From Candidatus Brocadiaceae bacterium (GTDB taxonomy: Bacteria; Planctomycetota; Brocadiia; SM23-32), in assembly GCA_003551305.1 (NCBI GenBank), contig PUMJ01000193.1, positions 1 through 45,701 of the forward strand: DNA of 45,701 nucleotides. Direction: 5' to 3'. The notes below the pieces were generated by a model that saw only the letters and a program-made list of their open reading frames with translations, did no database searches and was not told the origin of the DNA. How positions within the stretch are numbered: position 1 is the stretch's first letter; every line of letters begins with the position of its first letter. The position numbers and the translations under genes were made by a program. Shown one piece after another: positions 26,148 through 33,729 of the stretch.

Positions 26148-26176
26148 TTGCGGCACGGTGCAGGGCGTGCGATAAT
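26148..26176 (+). promoter_or_regulatory. Candidate promoter immediately before a terminator
   Basis: TTGCGG (26148-26153), 17 bp, GATAAT (26171-26176). The predicted start of about 26183 lies at the base of the terminator hairpin. Confidence 0.45.
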
Positions 26177-26184
26177 GGAATGCT

Positions 26185-26229
26185 GCCGTGTGGCCACATC
26201 TGCTGTCAACGGCTGCACGGGCTTTTTTT
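26185..26229 (+). terminator. Intrinsic terminator with seven-T tail
   Basis: Arms 26185-26195 and 26211-26222 pair over about 11 positions, with two G-T pairs and one bulge, around a 15-nt loop; TTTTTTT follows at 26223-26229. It could end argB transcripts, attenuate the next gene, or end a tiny RNA begun at the promoter just upstream. Confidence 0.65.
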
Positions 26230-26353
26230 CGGCGGCGTGGTGGCCGGCACGTCCCAGATGTCCCGCGCTGTCGTGTCCCGAGAGTCAGATCGCACTGCGG
26301 CCGCTTTCTGCGCGACATGCGCCTGGCTCGCAACAACAGTCGGGGCGTCGGGC

Positions 26354-26382
26354 TTGCATCGCGCCGCCGCTTTTGATGGAAT
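26354..26382 (+). promoter_or_regulatory. Candidate promoter of the phosphoesterase-rnfB-ferredoxin group
   Basis: TTGCAT (26354-26359), 17 bp, TGGAAT (26377-26382), 36 bp before ATG 26419. Partial matches only. Confidence 0.35.
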
Positions 26383-26418
26383 ATCCGGCTGTTTTCACAA
26401 CGCAGTAGTGGGCAGGCC

Positions 26419-27177
26419 ATGGCTACCAAGGCCATCATCTCCGACATCCACGGCAATCTGGAAGCGCTGGAGGCGGTCCTGCGCGAGATCCGCCACCAGG
26501 GCATTGACGAGATATGGTGCCTCGGTGACATCGTCGGCTACGGACCCGACCCCGTCGCTTGCGCCGATCTTGTGAAGAAGAACTGCTCAGTGACCCTGAT
26601 GGGCAACCACGACTGGGCGGTGCTCAACAGCCCCGTGGGGTTCAACACCCTGGCCACGGCCATGGTCTATAAGACAAAGGAATGGATGAGGGTCACGGAC
26701 AAGTCCACAGAGGAGGACAAGGCGCGCTGGAACTTCCTCTCGCAACTGCCCCTGAGCGCGGAGATGGACGGCACGCTGATGGTTCACGCCTCTCCCCGGG
26801 CCGAGCTGAGCGAATACATTCTGCCTTCGGACGTCTCCCACGACCCGGAGAAGTTCTCCGAGATCTTTAGCATGATTGACAGGTTCTGCCTGGTGGGCCA
26901 CACGCACTGGCCCTGCTGCATCAGCGACGAGCTGGAGTTGACTTTGATCCGCAGCGATGACTGCACCGTGGACCTGGGTGAGCAGAAAAAGATCATCAAC
27001 GTCGGCTCGGTGGGCCAGCCGCGCGACGGGGACAACCGCGCCTGCTTTGCAACGCTCAACGACGAGGTAATCCAGTACAGCCGAGTCCCATATGACTACC
27101 GTCGCACCATGGAGAAGATCAGCAAACTGGGCGACGAATACCAGATGCTCGGCTACAGGCTGGGCCTTGGCCGGTGA
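26419..27177 (+). CDS. Metallophosphoesterase, YfcE/MJ0936-like
   Basis: 252-residue cytoplasmic calcineurin-like phosphoesterase. Metal-ligand motifs are complete: ISDIHGNLEAL (residues 7-17), LGDIVGYGPDP, LMGNHDWAV, MVHASPR and the terminal GHTHWP site. A late IINVGSVGQPRDG segment is characteristic of the YfcE/MJ0936 group. Substrates in the family include phosphodiesters and cyclic nucleotides; nothing here decides the choice. It is larger than classic YfcE (about 180) because of an inserted helical segment after NHDWAV. The rnfB GTG begins 36 bp downstream on the same strand. Confidence 0.88.
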   Translation: MATKAIISDIHGNLEALEAVLREIRHQGIDEIWCLGDIVGYGPDPVACADLVKKNCSVTLMGNHDWAVLNSPVGFNTLATAMVYKTKEWMRVTDKSTEEDKARWNFLSQLPLSAEMDGTLMVHASPRAELSEYILPSDVSHDPEKFSEIFSMIDRFCLVGHTHWPCCISDELELTLIRSDDCTVDLGEQKKIINVGSVGQPRDGDNRACFATLNDEVIQYSRVPYDYRRTMEKISKLGDEYQMLGYRLGLGR

Positions 27178-27212
27178 GCCGGCGCCGTTTACTTTCTGGG
27201 AGGTGACCGCAA

Positions 27213-28085
27213 GTGCTCCCGACAATCGCCAGCGTAGTTGTCATTGCCGCAGGGTCCATGACCATCCTGGGGGTCCTTTTCGGGGTGGGGCTGGTGCTGG
27301 CGGCGCGCGCCTTCCAAACAGACCAGGACCCCCGGCTTCAGGCAGTTCTCGACGAACTGCCGGGCATCAATTGCGGAGCCTGTGGATACGCCGGCTGTCA
27401 GCAATACGGGGAGGCCGTCCTGGAAGGGGAAGACATCAAACTCTGTGTGCCCGGCGGCCCGGACTGCGCCGCGGTCCTGGCTTCCATCATGGGTCTGGAA
27501 GCGGAAGAACAAGGAGAACAGAAAGCTCGGCTGCGGGCCGTTGTCCACTGCCAGGGCGGCAGGGACAAGTGCGGCGAGCGGTTCGAATACGTCGGCGTGG
27601 ACGACTGCCAGGCCGCCGACCTGATTTCCGGAGGGCCGAAGGCCTGCTCCTACGGCTGCCTGGGGGAAGGTTCCTGCGCGAAGGCATGCCCCTTTGGCGC
27701 AATCGTCATGAATGAAGAACGCCTGCCCGTCATTGATCCGGACAAGTGCACCGCCTGCGGCATCTGCGTGGCCACCTGCCCCCGCGACATCATAAGCCTG
27801 GTCCCGGTCGAGCAGAAGATATTCCTCGGTTGCTCCAGCCATGACAGGGGCAGGTCCGTCAAGGACATCTGTGCGGTCGGCTGCACCGCCTGCACCCTCT
27901 GCGCCCGCAAGGACCCCAACGAGGCCATCGTCATGGAAGAGAACCTGCCCGTGCTGGACTACGAGAAAGCCAAGGGCGACTTCTCGGTGGCCGCTGACGT
28001 CTGCCCCATGAGCTGCTTCGTGGTGGAGCAAGAGCCCGAAACCGTGGCGGCAAGCGCCGAGAAAGCCGAACAGAACAGCGGCTGA
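27213..28085 (+). CDS. rnfB: RnfB-type iron-sulfur electron transfer protein
   Basis: 290 residues starting at GTG 27213, fixed by GGGAGGTGA nine bases upstream. RnfB is the ferredoxin-facing subunit of the Rnf ferredoxin:NAD oxidoreductase. Seen: one N-terminal membrane anchor (about 4-30), the RnfB 4Fe-4S domain with NCGACGYAGCQQYGEA, a middle Cys-rich segment, and bacterial ferredoxin-type clusters CTACGICVATCP and GCTACTLCAR, preceded by GSCAKACPFGAI. Length and order are normal for RnfB. No rnfA, C, D, E or G lies in the window, so either the other subunits are encoded elsewhere or this protein works alone as a membrane-anchored ferredoxin. The short ferredoxin gene follows after 77 bp. 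Confidence 0.9.
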   Translation: MLPTIASVVVIAAGSMTILGVLFGVGLVLAARAFQTDQDPRLQAVLDELPGINCGACGYAGCQQYGEAVLEGEDIKLCVPGGPDCAAVLASIMGLEAEEQGEQKARLRAVVHCQGGRDKCGERFEYVGVDDCQAADLISGGPKACSYGCLGEGSCAKACPFGAIVMNEERLPVIDPDKCTACGICVATCPRDIISLVPVEQKIFLGCSSHDRGRSVKDICAVGCTACTLCARKDPNEAIVMEENLPVLDYEKAKGDFSVAADVCPMSCFVVEQEPETVAASAEKAEQNSG

Positions 28086-28162
28086 GCCGCGCACGCGGCA
28101 GCCGATTGTCTGAAGTCATCGTTCGTCGGCCCCGTTTGTCTCAACCTTTCAGGAGGTTTATC

Positions 28163-28333
28163 ATGGTAGAAGTAGTTGCGGAGGAGTGCACCAGTTGCGG
28201 CATCTGTGCCGATGTGTGCCCGGTGGAGGCGATTTCGCTCGACGGCGGCGTCGCCCTGATTGACCAGGACGAATGCACCCAGTGTTTGGTGTGCCTGGAT
28301 GAGTGCCCGGTCGAGGCCATCAGCGAGGGGTAG
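28163..28333 (+). CDS. 2[4Fe-4S] ferredoxin
   Basis: 56-residue clostridial-type low-potential ferredoxin. Two CxxCxxCxxxCP clusters are complete: CTSCGICADVCP and CTQCLVCLDECP, both followed by VEAIS. Start ATG 28163 has a perfect AGGAGG seven bases upstream. It lies directly downstream of rnfB and probably shares its transcript, suggesting it is the soluble partner of RnfB. A terminator follows after 26 bp. Confidence 0.96.
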   Translation: MVEVVAEECTSCGICADVCPVEAISLDGGVALIDQDECTQCLVCLDECPVEAISEG

Positions 28334-28359
28334 GCTCTCGGGCACAAGACATTGCCATG

Positions 28360-28399
28360 CGGCCGGCCGGGCCCCGCGCGATGCCCGGTCGGCCGTTTT
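28360..28399 (+). terminator. Intrinsic terminator after the ferredoxin gene
   Basis: 13-bp GC-rich stem with one G-T pair: left arm 28360-28372, loop 28373-28382, right arm 28383-28395, then TTTT (28396-28399). It closes the rnfB-ferredoxin unit. Confidence 0.85.
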
Positions 28400-28498
28400 G
28401 CCTTGCGGCACGGCGCCGTCGCCCGGCCGAACGCAGATATGCCCCCGCCGAATACAGATCCGCAATCGGACCCATGACGGAAGGACGGGGAGAGACCC

Positions 28499-29659
28499 AT
28501 GAGGAGGGGGAGTAGAAGACTGGGGGCACTGATGGCAGTGGGGCTCAGCCTGGCCCTGTGCACGGGGGTCCTCGCAGTCGAGGCGCCGCAGAGAGACCCT
28601 TCCATGCTGCTTGAGGGCCGGGCCGCGGCGCGCCGCGCCCTGCGGTGGCTGGCGCGCCAGCAGGAGGAGAACGGCTCCTGGCAGGACGACCCGGCCGTCA
28701 CCGGGCTGGTCGTCACGGGCATGGTGCGCAGCGGACTGCAGGAGTACGACCCCCGCAGTGAGCCGGTCACGGCGGCGCTTGACTACATCCGCCGTTTCGC
28801 CCGGCCGGACGGCGGCATCTACGAACGCTACTACGCCACCTACACCACCGGCATCTGCGCCGTGGCGCTGGCGGAGGCCGGCCTGCCCGAAGACGAAGGA
28901 CGACTGCACCGCGCTCTGAACTATCTGCTGCACGCCCAGGCCGACGAGGGCCATGGCTTCCTGCCCGATGAGCCCGATTACGGCGGCTGGGGCTATGAAC
29001 GGGCAGCCGTGGACGACGCCATGCGCCGCCCGGACATGTCCAACAGCCAGTTCGCCCTGGAGGCGATTCACGTGCTGGAGCGGGCGCTCGTGGAGGACCC
29101 GGAGGAAGACGACCTCTACCACGTCGAAGACGCTTACGAGAAGGCATTGCGCTTCCTGGGGCGCAACCAGAACCTGCGGGAGGTCAACGACCAGCCCTGG
29201 GCCTCCGACACCGGCGGGTTCGTGTACCGGCCAGGGGAGAGCTTCGCCGGCGCCACACCCGAGGGGGGCCTGCACAGCTACGGCAGCCAGACCTTCGCCG
29301 GACTCAAGAGCATGCTCTACGCGGGCCTGACCCGCGAGGACCGGCGCGTGCAGGCTGCCTACGACTGGATCCGCACGAACTGGACTGTCGAGGAGCACCC
29401 GCCCCTGGGGCAGGACGGGCTCTTCCACTATTACCTCATGGTGGCCCGCGCCCTGAACGTCTACGGCGCCGAATACTTCGTTGACGCCGAGGGCCGCCGG
29501 CGCGACTGGCGCAAGGAACTCGTTGACCGGCTGCTGAGAATCCAGAAGGGCAACGGCTCGTGGATCAACGAGGAGAGCGGCCGCTGGATGGAAGCCGTCC
29601 CCGAACTGACCACCGCCTACGCCGTGCTGACCATGCAAGAGGCGCTGCAGGGCTGGTAG
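28499..29659 (+). CDS. Exported prenyltransferase/squalene-oxidase-repeat (alpha/alpha toroid) protein
   Basis: 386 residues from ATG 28499 (GGGGAGAG upstream). A signal peptide is clear: MRRGSRR, then a hydrophobic stretch ending near VLAVEA. The mature part has repeats of the squalene/oxidosqualene cyclase type; QW-like motifs QQEENGSW near the start and QKGNGSW near the end, plus YYATYTTGICAVAL and GSQTFAGLKSML helices. The catalytic DxDD of squalene-hopene cyclases is not seen, so this is probably a non-cyclase toroid that binds a hydrophobic ligand or polymer. Such exported proteins are common in planctomycetes from family recall. It is convergent with the PHP gene (7 bp gap). Confidence 0.8.
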   Translation: MRRGSRRLGALMAVGLSLALCTGVLAVEAPQRDPSMLLEGRAAARRALRWLARQQEENGSWQDDPAVTGLVVTGMVRSGLQEYDPRSEPVTAALDYIRRFARPDGGIYERYYATYTTGICAVALAEAGLPEDEGRLHRALNYLLHAQADEGHGFLPDEPDYGGWGYERAAVDDAMRRPDMSNSQFALEAIHVLERALVEDPEEDDLYHVEDAYEKALRFLGRNQNLREVNDQPWASDTGGFVYRPGESFAGATPEGGLHSYGSQTFAGLKSMLYAGLTREDRRVQAAYDWIRTNWTVEEHPPLGQDGLFHYYLMVARALNVYGAEYFVDAEGRRRDWRKELVDRLLRIQKGNGSWINEESGRWMEAVPELTTAYAVLTMQEALQGW

Positions 29660-29666
29660 GCAGACC

Positions 29667-30311
29667 TCATGCGCCGAACACGGACCGGGTGTTCCGCATC
29701 ACGCCTGCCGCCTGTTCGGCATCGAGGCCGGCCCCGCGCAAGACGGCTTCGGCGTGCTCGCGGGTGGGATAGTCGCCCGGGGCGTGGCCGTCGGAGCCGA
29801 AGCTCAGGGGCGCGCCCCGCTCCAGCGCCAGCCGCGCCACCAGGCCGTTTGCCAGGCAGTGGCCCTTGCGGGCCGTCACCTCCAGCATCACGCCCCGCTC
29901 GGCCGCCAGGGCGACATCCTCCGGGGCGATGAGGCCGGGGTGTGCCAGCACGTCGCAATCCGCCTGGATGGCCGCGCGGTTCGTGCCCGGGGCCACCGGC
30001 TCCACGATCGTCTCGCCGTGTACCAGCACGACCTCGGCACCGGCCTCGCGCGCCATGCGCACGGCGCCCTTGATGAGAGGGGGCGGCACGTGGGTTATCT
30101 CGCAGCCGGGGAGCAGGGCCATCTCGCCGTAGTAGCCCGCCCCGACCGTGCAGAACTCCACGACGGCGCTGACGGTGGACTCGATGGTGGCGTGGTCGGC
30201 GTGGTCACTGATGACCAGCCCCCGATAGCCGGCCGCCTGGCAGCGCCGGGCCAGCTCCGCCGGGCCCAGCACGCCGTCGCTCAGATAGGTGTGTGTGTGC
30301 AGGTCGTACAT
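29667..30311 (-). CDS. PHP-domain metal-dependent phosphatase/phosphoesterase
   Basis: 214 residues from ATG 30311 (GGGAGAA upstream). Polymerase-and-histidinol-phosphatase domain with a trinuclear metal site: HTHTYLSDG (His5, His7, Asp12), ISDHADH, a Glu in PGCEITH, LVHGETI, DVLAHPGL, and the final GSDGHAP. It is shorter than histidinol phosphatase (about 260-280) and resembles the YcdX-like or TrpH-like small PHP proteins. The substrate is not known. It lies 38 bp after a Gfo/Idh oxidoreductase gene on the same strand, so both likely form one transcript, perhaps in a sugar or cyclitol catabolic context. Confidence 0.85.
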   Translation of the reverse strand: MYDLHTHTYLSDGVLGPAELARRCQAAGYRGLVISDHADHATIESTVSAVVEFCTVGAGYYGEMALLPGCEITHVPPPLIKGAVRMAREAGAEVVLVHGETIVEPVAPGTNRAAIQADCDVLAHPGLIAPEDVALAAERGVMLEVTARKGHCLANGLVARLALERGAPLSFGSDGHAPGDYPTREHAEAVLRGAGLDAEQAAGVMRNTRSVFGA

Positions 30312-30349
30312 GTCCGTTCTCCCGGTGTTCGCGCGCGGATGAGCCGTCC

Positions 30350-31417
30350 TCAGGGCGCGCCGTTCAGCTCGACGGGCCGGCCGAGGCGGGCGGACTCATA
30401 GACGGCCAGCACGACCTCGACGGCGTGGCGGGCGTCCTGGCCCGTGATGGCGGGCTGGCGCCCCCGGGCCACGGCCTCAACGAAGTCCATGATCTGGCGG
30501 GCGTGAGACGTGCCGTAGCATGCCTTGCCCACCGCCCCGGCTTCGTCCCGCTGCTCGGCCTCGACCAGCAGTTCCTGCACGCGCCCGGCGGCCTCGTCGT
30601 CCTCGACGCGCAGGAACTCCAGTTCGTCCTGCCCCCCGGTGGTCAGCCGGAAGGAGCCACCCGTGCCGTAAAAGTGCACGGCGGCGTCGAAGTCGAGGTG
30701 GCTGGAGGCGGTCGCCTCGATAGTGCCGACCGCCCCGTTGGCGAATTCCAGCGAGGCGCAGGCGGTGTCCTCTGTCTCGATGCAGTCGGGCAGTTGCAGG
30801 TTCGTCTGCCGGCCGAAAACGCTCCTGACGGGACCGGCCAACCACTGCATGACGTCGATGCTGTGGATGGCCTGGTTGATAAGGACCGCGCCGCCCTCGC
30901 CGGCCCAGGTGCCGCGCCACTCGCCGCTGTTGTAATAGTCAGGGCCCCGGTAGCAGCGTATGGAGGCGCCGGCGTTCAGCAGCCGCCCGAAAAGGCCCTC
31001 CTGCACCGCCCGGCGCATGGCGGCCGTGACGGGGTCGAACCTGTGCTGGAAGACGCCTGCCAGCATGCGCCCTTCGGCGCGCGCCGTCTGCATCATCCGG
31101 TCCATGCCTTCGGCGCTGATGGCCAGGGGCTTCTCGCACAGCACGTGGGCGCCGGCACTCAGGCAGTCGCAGGTCAGGTCCGCGTGGGTGGCGTGCGGCG
31201 TGCAGACGCTCACGGCGTCCGGCCGGACCTCCTCCAGCATCTCCAGGTAGTCGTAGCAGGGCTCACCCCCGGCCAGCGCGGCGCAGCGGTCGGCGCGTTC
31301 GGGGATGACGTCACAGACGGCGACCAGTTCGGCTTCGGGGCACCGGGCGACGGCGTGGGCGTGCACCGGGCCGACGCTGCCGCAACCGATAACGGCGTAT
31401 TGCACTTTGTCAGTCAT
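30350..31417 (-). CDS. Gfo/Idh/MocA family NAD(P)-dependent oxidoreductase
   Basis: 355 residues from ATG 31417; an upstream in-frame extension starting at 31480 lacks conserved character and overlaps a promoter. The Rossmann domain begins at once: YAVIGCGSVGPVHAHA, and the family motif CEKPLA occurs near residue 95. The C-terminal alpha/beta dimerisation domain has INQAIHSIDVMQWLAG, carrying the conserved active-site H-x-x-D pair. Enzymes of this family oxidise sugars, inositols or sugar-nucleotides; the substrate is unclear. It is first in a two-gene unit with the PHP phosphatase. Length is normal. Confidence 0.9.
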   Translation of the reverse strand: MTDKVQYAVIGCGSVGPVHAHAVARCPEAELVAVCDVIPERADRCAALAGGEPCYDYLEMLEEVRPDAVSVCTPHATHADLTCDCLSAGAHVLCEKPLAISAEGMDRMMQTARAEGRMLAGVFQHRFDPVTAAMRRAVQEGLFGRLLNAGASIRCYRGPDYYNSGEWRGTWAGEGGAVLINQAIHSIDVMQWLAGPVRSVFGRQTNLQLPDCIETEDTACASLEFANGAVGTIEATASSHLDFDAAVHFYGTGGSFRLTTGGQDELEFLRVEDDEAAGRVQELLVEAEQRDEAGAVGKACYGTSHARQIMDFVEAVARGRQPAITGQDARHAVEVVLAVYESARLGRPVELNGAP

Positions 31418-31479
31418 GGGTCCATCTTTCCTGAGAGCCAGGGGACGGATTCTCAACGCGCGGCGGGCAAGAAACCCCA

Positions 31480-31508
31480 CCTATAACAGATGCCCCGGCC
31501 GTTTGCCA
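31480..31508 (-). promoter_or_regulatory. Candidate extended -10 promoter of the Gfo/Idh-PHP unit
   Basis: On the minus strand TGGCAA (31503-31508), 17 bp, TATAGG (31480-31485), with TGT directly before the -10, fitting the extended TGn element. About 60 bp upstream of ATG 31417. Confidence 0.4.
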
Positions 31509-31779
31509 GCGCAAGAGATACGGGTCAGGCCCCTTGCCCGCGTCAGCAGGCTTTGCAGGGGCAAAAAAACCAGGACGGTCACGGCGAAACCACAAACACG
31601 AGACCGGCGCCAGGACGATTGTCCGACAGGCAGTCGCTCGGGCCGGATGCGCCGGCGCACGTCACCAGATCGTCTGGATCCGAAATCCCCGGGCCGGGGG
31701 AGTTAACGATTCTGATGCGCAGGCTCGTGGCACCACCCCCTGATCTGGAACCGGCGATTGAGCCCGGTAAAGCTGGTGA

Positions 31780-31890
31780 TGTCATCCTGAGTTCGCCGAA
31801 CGGCGCAACGAAGAGTCTCGCCGTTCAGGCGCACAATGGACTCCCGCGTAGAGATTCTTCGTCAGGGCTCCGGCCCTCCTCAGAATGACA
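31780..31890. repeat. MITE-like imperfect inverted repeat (111 bp)
   Basis: Outer arms TGTCATCCTGAG (31780-31791) and CTCAGAATGACA (31879-31890) match at 11 of 12. Inner arms ACGAAGAGTCTC (31808-31819) and GAGATTCTTCGT (31851-31862) also match at 11 of 12. The TGTCAT..GAG / CTCAGAATGACA ends with GAAGA-TCTC inner arms recall a widespread noncoding mobile repeat of bacterial genomes. Only one copy is seen here and no transposase. Confidence 0.65.
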
Positions 31891-32099
31891 GCGCTCTTTC
31901 CGGCTGAGCATTCCTTGTGCAGGTCTCCATAAGGGAGTCATCCTGCCGGCAGGGTCGATACTCTGTTCCCATCACGGAGTTCTGACCGGAAGCATTCCAT
32001 CCTCTGGATAGCCTTTCAGGGGTTTTGCACATCCACCGGTTGTCCCATCAGGGCCGTTCAAATGTCCGGCCAGCGCTGTCCTGAGACCCTCTCCCGTGA

Positions 32100-32128
32100 T
32101 TGAGCCGTCGGGACCGCCCTGCTATAGT
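32100..32128 (+). promoter_or_regulatory. Promoter of the TM protein/ECF sigma pair
   Basis: TTGAGC (32100-32105), 17 bp, TATAGT (32123-32128), 30 bp before ATG 32159. It looks like a housekeeping promoter rather than an ECF-type one (no AAC motif at -35). Confidence 0.6.
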
Positions 32129-32158
32129 GATAATGTCGCCGGGCTGCGGAGGGCCGCC

Positions 32159-32884
32159 ATGTCAGTCGAATGGTTCATAGTCGTCATTATACCCTTGCTG
32201 TTGGTGGGGACGATGGCGGCCGTTTTCTGGCTGTTGAAGTCTCCTTCCGACGGAACCCGGAGGCGTCGCGCGCAGATGGCCGGCCTGGCCGACCGCCTGG
32301 GCTGGCGCTACTTCGGCCAGGTGCCGGGTGGGGCGGCCGAGACCCTGCCCTCTTGCAGTCTGCTGCAGGAGCACGACGGCACCGTCGAGTTGTGCAACCT
32401 CATGGCCGACCGCACTCACAGCCCCCGGCGGCTGATGTTCCACTGCGAATCTCGTCCCCCTCGCTACACCCCGGATGCGGGTCTGCCGACCTGCCTGCAC
32501 ACCGTCATCGCCATGCGCAACGGCGCTCCGGCCGTGCCGGCCTTCCGCGTCTACCAGCAGGATGCGCTTGGGGGGCCGGTGGGAGTTTCCGGCCTGTTTC
32601 GGCTGGATGCGCCGGAAGACGCCCGGTTCCGACGCCGGTTTCTGTTTGCCGGCGCGCCTCCCGAGCAGGTGGACGCCCTGATGACCGAGCGGCTCCGCCG
32701 GGCCCTGGCGAACTGGCGGCGGCGGGGGCCGAAACCGGTCGTGGAGGTTGGTCAGCGCTGGCTGGTGGTGCACGTGGAGACCGACCCTTCGGGCCGCAAC
32801 GCCCGGGAGGCTGCCACCGCGCTGATCACCTACGCCGAAGGCGTCGCCCGGGCCCTTCAGGCGCAGGCCAAGATCATCCCATGA
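32159..32884 (+). CDS. Membrane-anchored protein of unknown function, overlapping an ECF sigma gene
   Basis: 241 residues from ATG 32159 (GGAGGG upstream). One N-terminal TM segment (about residues 5-27), then a basic stretch (RRRR) placing the soluble part in the cytoplasm. The soluble domain starts ADRLGWRYFG and looks like a compact alpha/beta module; I do not recognise the family. Its stop codon overlaps the start of the sigma factor in an ATGA junction, so the two are translationally coupled. Anti-sigma factors are usually downstream and carry zinc-binding HxxxCxxC motifs, absent here. A role in controlling the sigma factor is only inferred from the overlap. Confidence 0.75.
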   Translation: MSVEWFIVVIIPLLLVGTMAAVFWLLKSPSDGTRRRRAQMAGLADRLGWRYFGQVPGGAAETLPSCSLLQEHDGTVELCNLMADRTHSPRRLMFHCESRPPRYTPDAGLPTCLHTVIAMRNGAPAVPAFRVYQQDALGGPVGVSGLFRLDAPEDARFRRRFLFAGAPPEQVDALMTERLRRALANWRRRGPKPVVEVGQRWLVVHVETDPSGRNAREAATALITYAEGVARALQAQAKIIP

Positions 32885-33411
32885 CAGGCGACCAGGAACT
32901 GATGATGCGCGCCTCCGAAGGCGACATGGACGCCTTCGAGCAACTGGTGCGGCGCCACCAGCAGGGTGCCCTCAGCGTCGCGTGTCACTTCCTGGGCGAC
33001 ATGACCCGGGCCGAGGATGTCGTGCAGGAAGCGTTCCTCAGGATACTGGAGGCCGCCGAGCGGTATGAGCCCACGGCCTCCTTCCGCACCTACCTCTACA
33101 AGGTCATCTGGCGCCTGTGCGTGGACGTTTACCGCCGGCGCGCCCCGCGCCCGCTGGAGGGGCTGCCGCCACCCGGCGACGAACGCCGCGGGCCGGAGCA
33201 ACTGGCCCTCAGCGAGGAGCGCAGCGCCGCCGTCGCCGAGGCCGTCCGCCGCCTGCCCCCCCGCCAGCGCATGGCCGTCCTGCTGCAGCAGTTCGAGCAG
33301 ATGACCTACCAGCAGATAGCCCGGTCACTGGACTGTTCCGAGAGCGCCGTGGAATCCTTGCTTGTGCGCGCCCGTCGCAGCCTGCGCGACAGCCTCCGGC
33401 ACCTGCTGTAA
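32881..33411 (+). CDS. ECF-type RNA polymerase sigma factor
   Basis: 176 residues from ATG 32881, which overlaps the upstream stop by four bases. Region 2 is clear: FEQLVRRHQQGALSVACHF, then DAEDVVQEAF-like AEDVVQEAFLRI, and ASFRTYLYKVIWRLCVDVYRRR. A short linker leads to region 4: LPPRQRMAVLLQQFEQMTYQQIA, then the HTH recognition helix CSESAVESLLVRARRSLR. Length is typical for ECF. Group assignment needs a phylogeny; the sequence resembles the RpoE-like majority. No downstream anti-sigma gene follows: the next feature is tRNA-Leu on the other strand. Confidence 0.93.
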   Translation: MTGDQELMMRASEGDMDAFEQLVRRHQQGALSVACHFLGDMTRAEDVVQEAFLRILEAAERYEPTASFRTYLYKVIWRLCVDVYRRRAPRPLEGLPPPGDERRGPEQLALSEERSAAVAEAVRRLPPRQRMAVLLQQFEQMTYQQIARSLDCSESAVESLLVRARRSLRDSLRHLL

Positions 33412-33509
33412 AAAAAGGACTCTTCCGGCTAAGGCGGCGGGGGACCTGCTGCGAAGACCTGCCGGGAATTCCTGCCGCCACAGCAGGCCGGCCGCCTGCA
33501 GCAGGGTTG

Positions 33510-33597
33510 TGGTGGGCGAGGAGGGATTCGAACCCTCACGGCCCGCGGGGGCCACTGGATTTTAAGTCCAGAGCGTCTGCCATTCCGCCACTCGCCC
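33510..33597 (-). tRNA. tRNA-Leu (anticodon TAA)
   Basis: Read on the minus strand: 88 nt with encoded CCA. Acceptor GGGCGAG pairs with CTCGCCC; the anticodon loop is CTTAAAA, giving anticodon TAA (codon UUA). A long variable arm (GTGGCCCCCGCGGGCC region) and T-loop GGTTCGAATCC are present, as expected of class II tRNA-Leu. Confidence 0.96.
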
Positions 33598-33627
33598 GGG
33601 GCTCCGCATCCGGCAGGCGGTGTGGAC

Positions 33628-33656
33628 ATTCTACGACGCCCCGCAACGAAGGCCAA
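33628..33656 (-). promoter_or_regulatory. tRNA-Leu promoter
   Basis: On the minus strand TTGGCC (33651-33656), 17 bp, TAGAAT (33628-33633), 30 bp before the mature tRNA 5' end. Confidence 0.6.
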
Positions 33657-33729
33657 ACGACGGCCGCGCCGAGCGCTCTTGCTGGCCTCGCCGCAACCGC
33701 CGGCCTGGGCCCCGTGCTTCAGCCTGCAG

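Larger units (their letters stand above)
25957..26418. other. Intergenic region with compact promoter-terminator unit (462 bp)
   Basis: Between argB and the YfcE-type phosphoesterase. It contains a candidate promoter (26148-26176) followed within 10 bp by a hairpin and seven T residues (26185-26229), and a second candidate promoter (26354-26382) for the downstream gene. The remaining sequence shows no gene. Confidence 0.5.
31418..32158. other. Divergent intergenic region (741 bp) with MITE-like element
   Basis: Holds the leftward Gfo/Idh promoter (31480-31508), an inverted-repeat element (31780-31890) and the rightward promoter at 32100-32128. A hairpin at about 31531-31564 is followed by seven A residues, the wrong polarity for a terminator on the strand where the A-run follows. 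No gene was recognised. Confidence 0.5.

Noticed and set aside
31531-31575. Hairpin next to a seven-A run as a terminator for the Gfo/Idh unit
   Set aside because: It lies upstream of that unit, and on either strand the T-run is on the wrong side of the stem for intrinsic termination.
33325-33565. ORFs across tRNA-Leu encoding GEEGFEPSRPAG-like and WRNGRRSGLK-like peptides
   Set aside because: They are translations of the tRNA and its complement; the tRNA structure explains the sequence.
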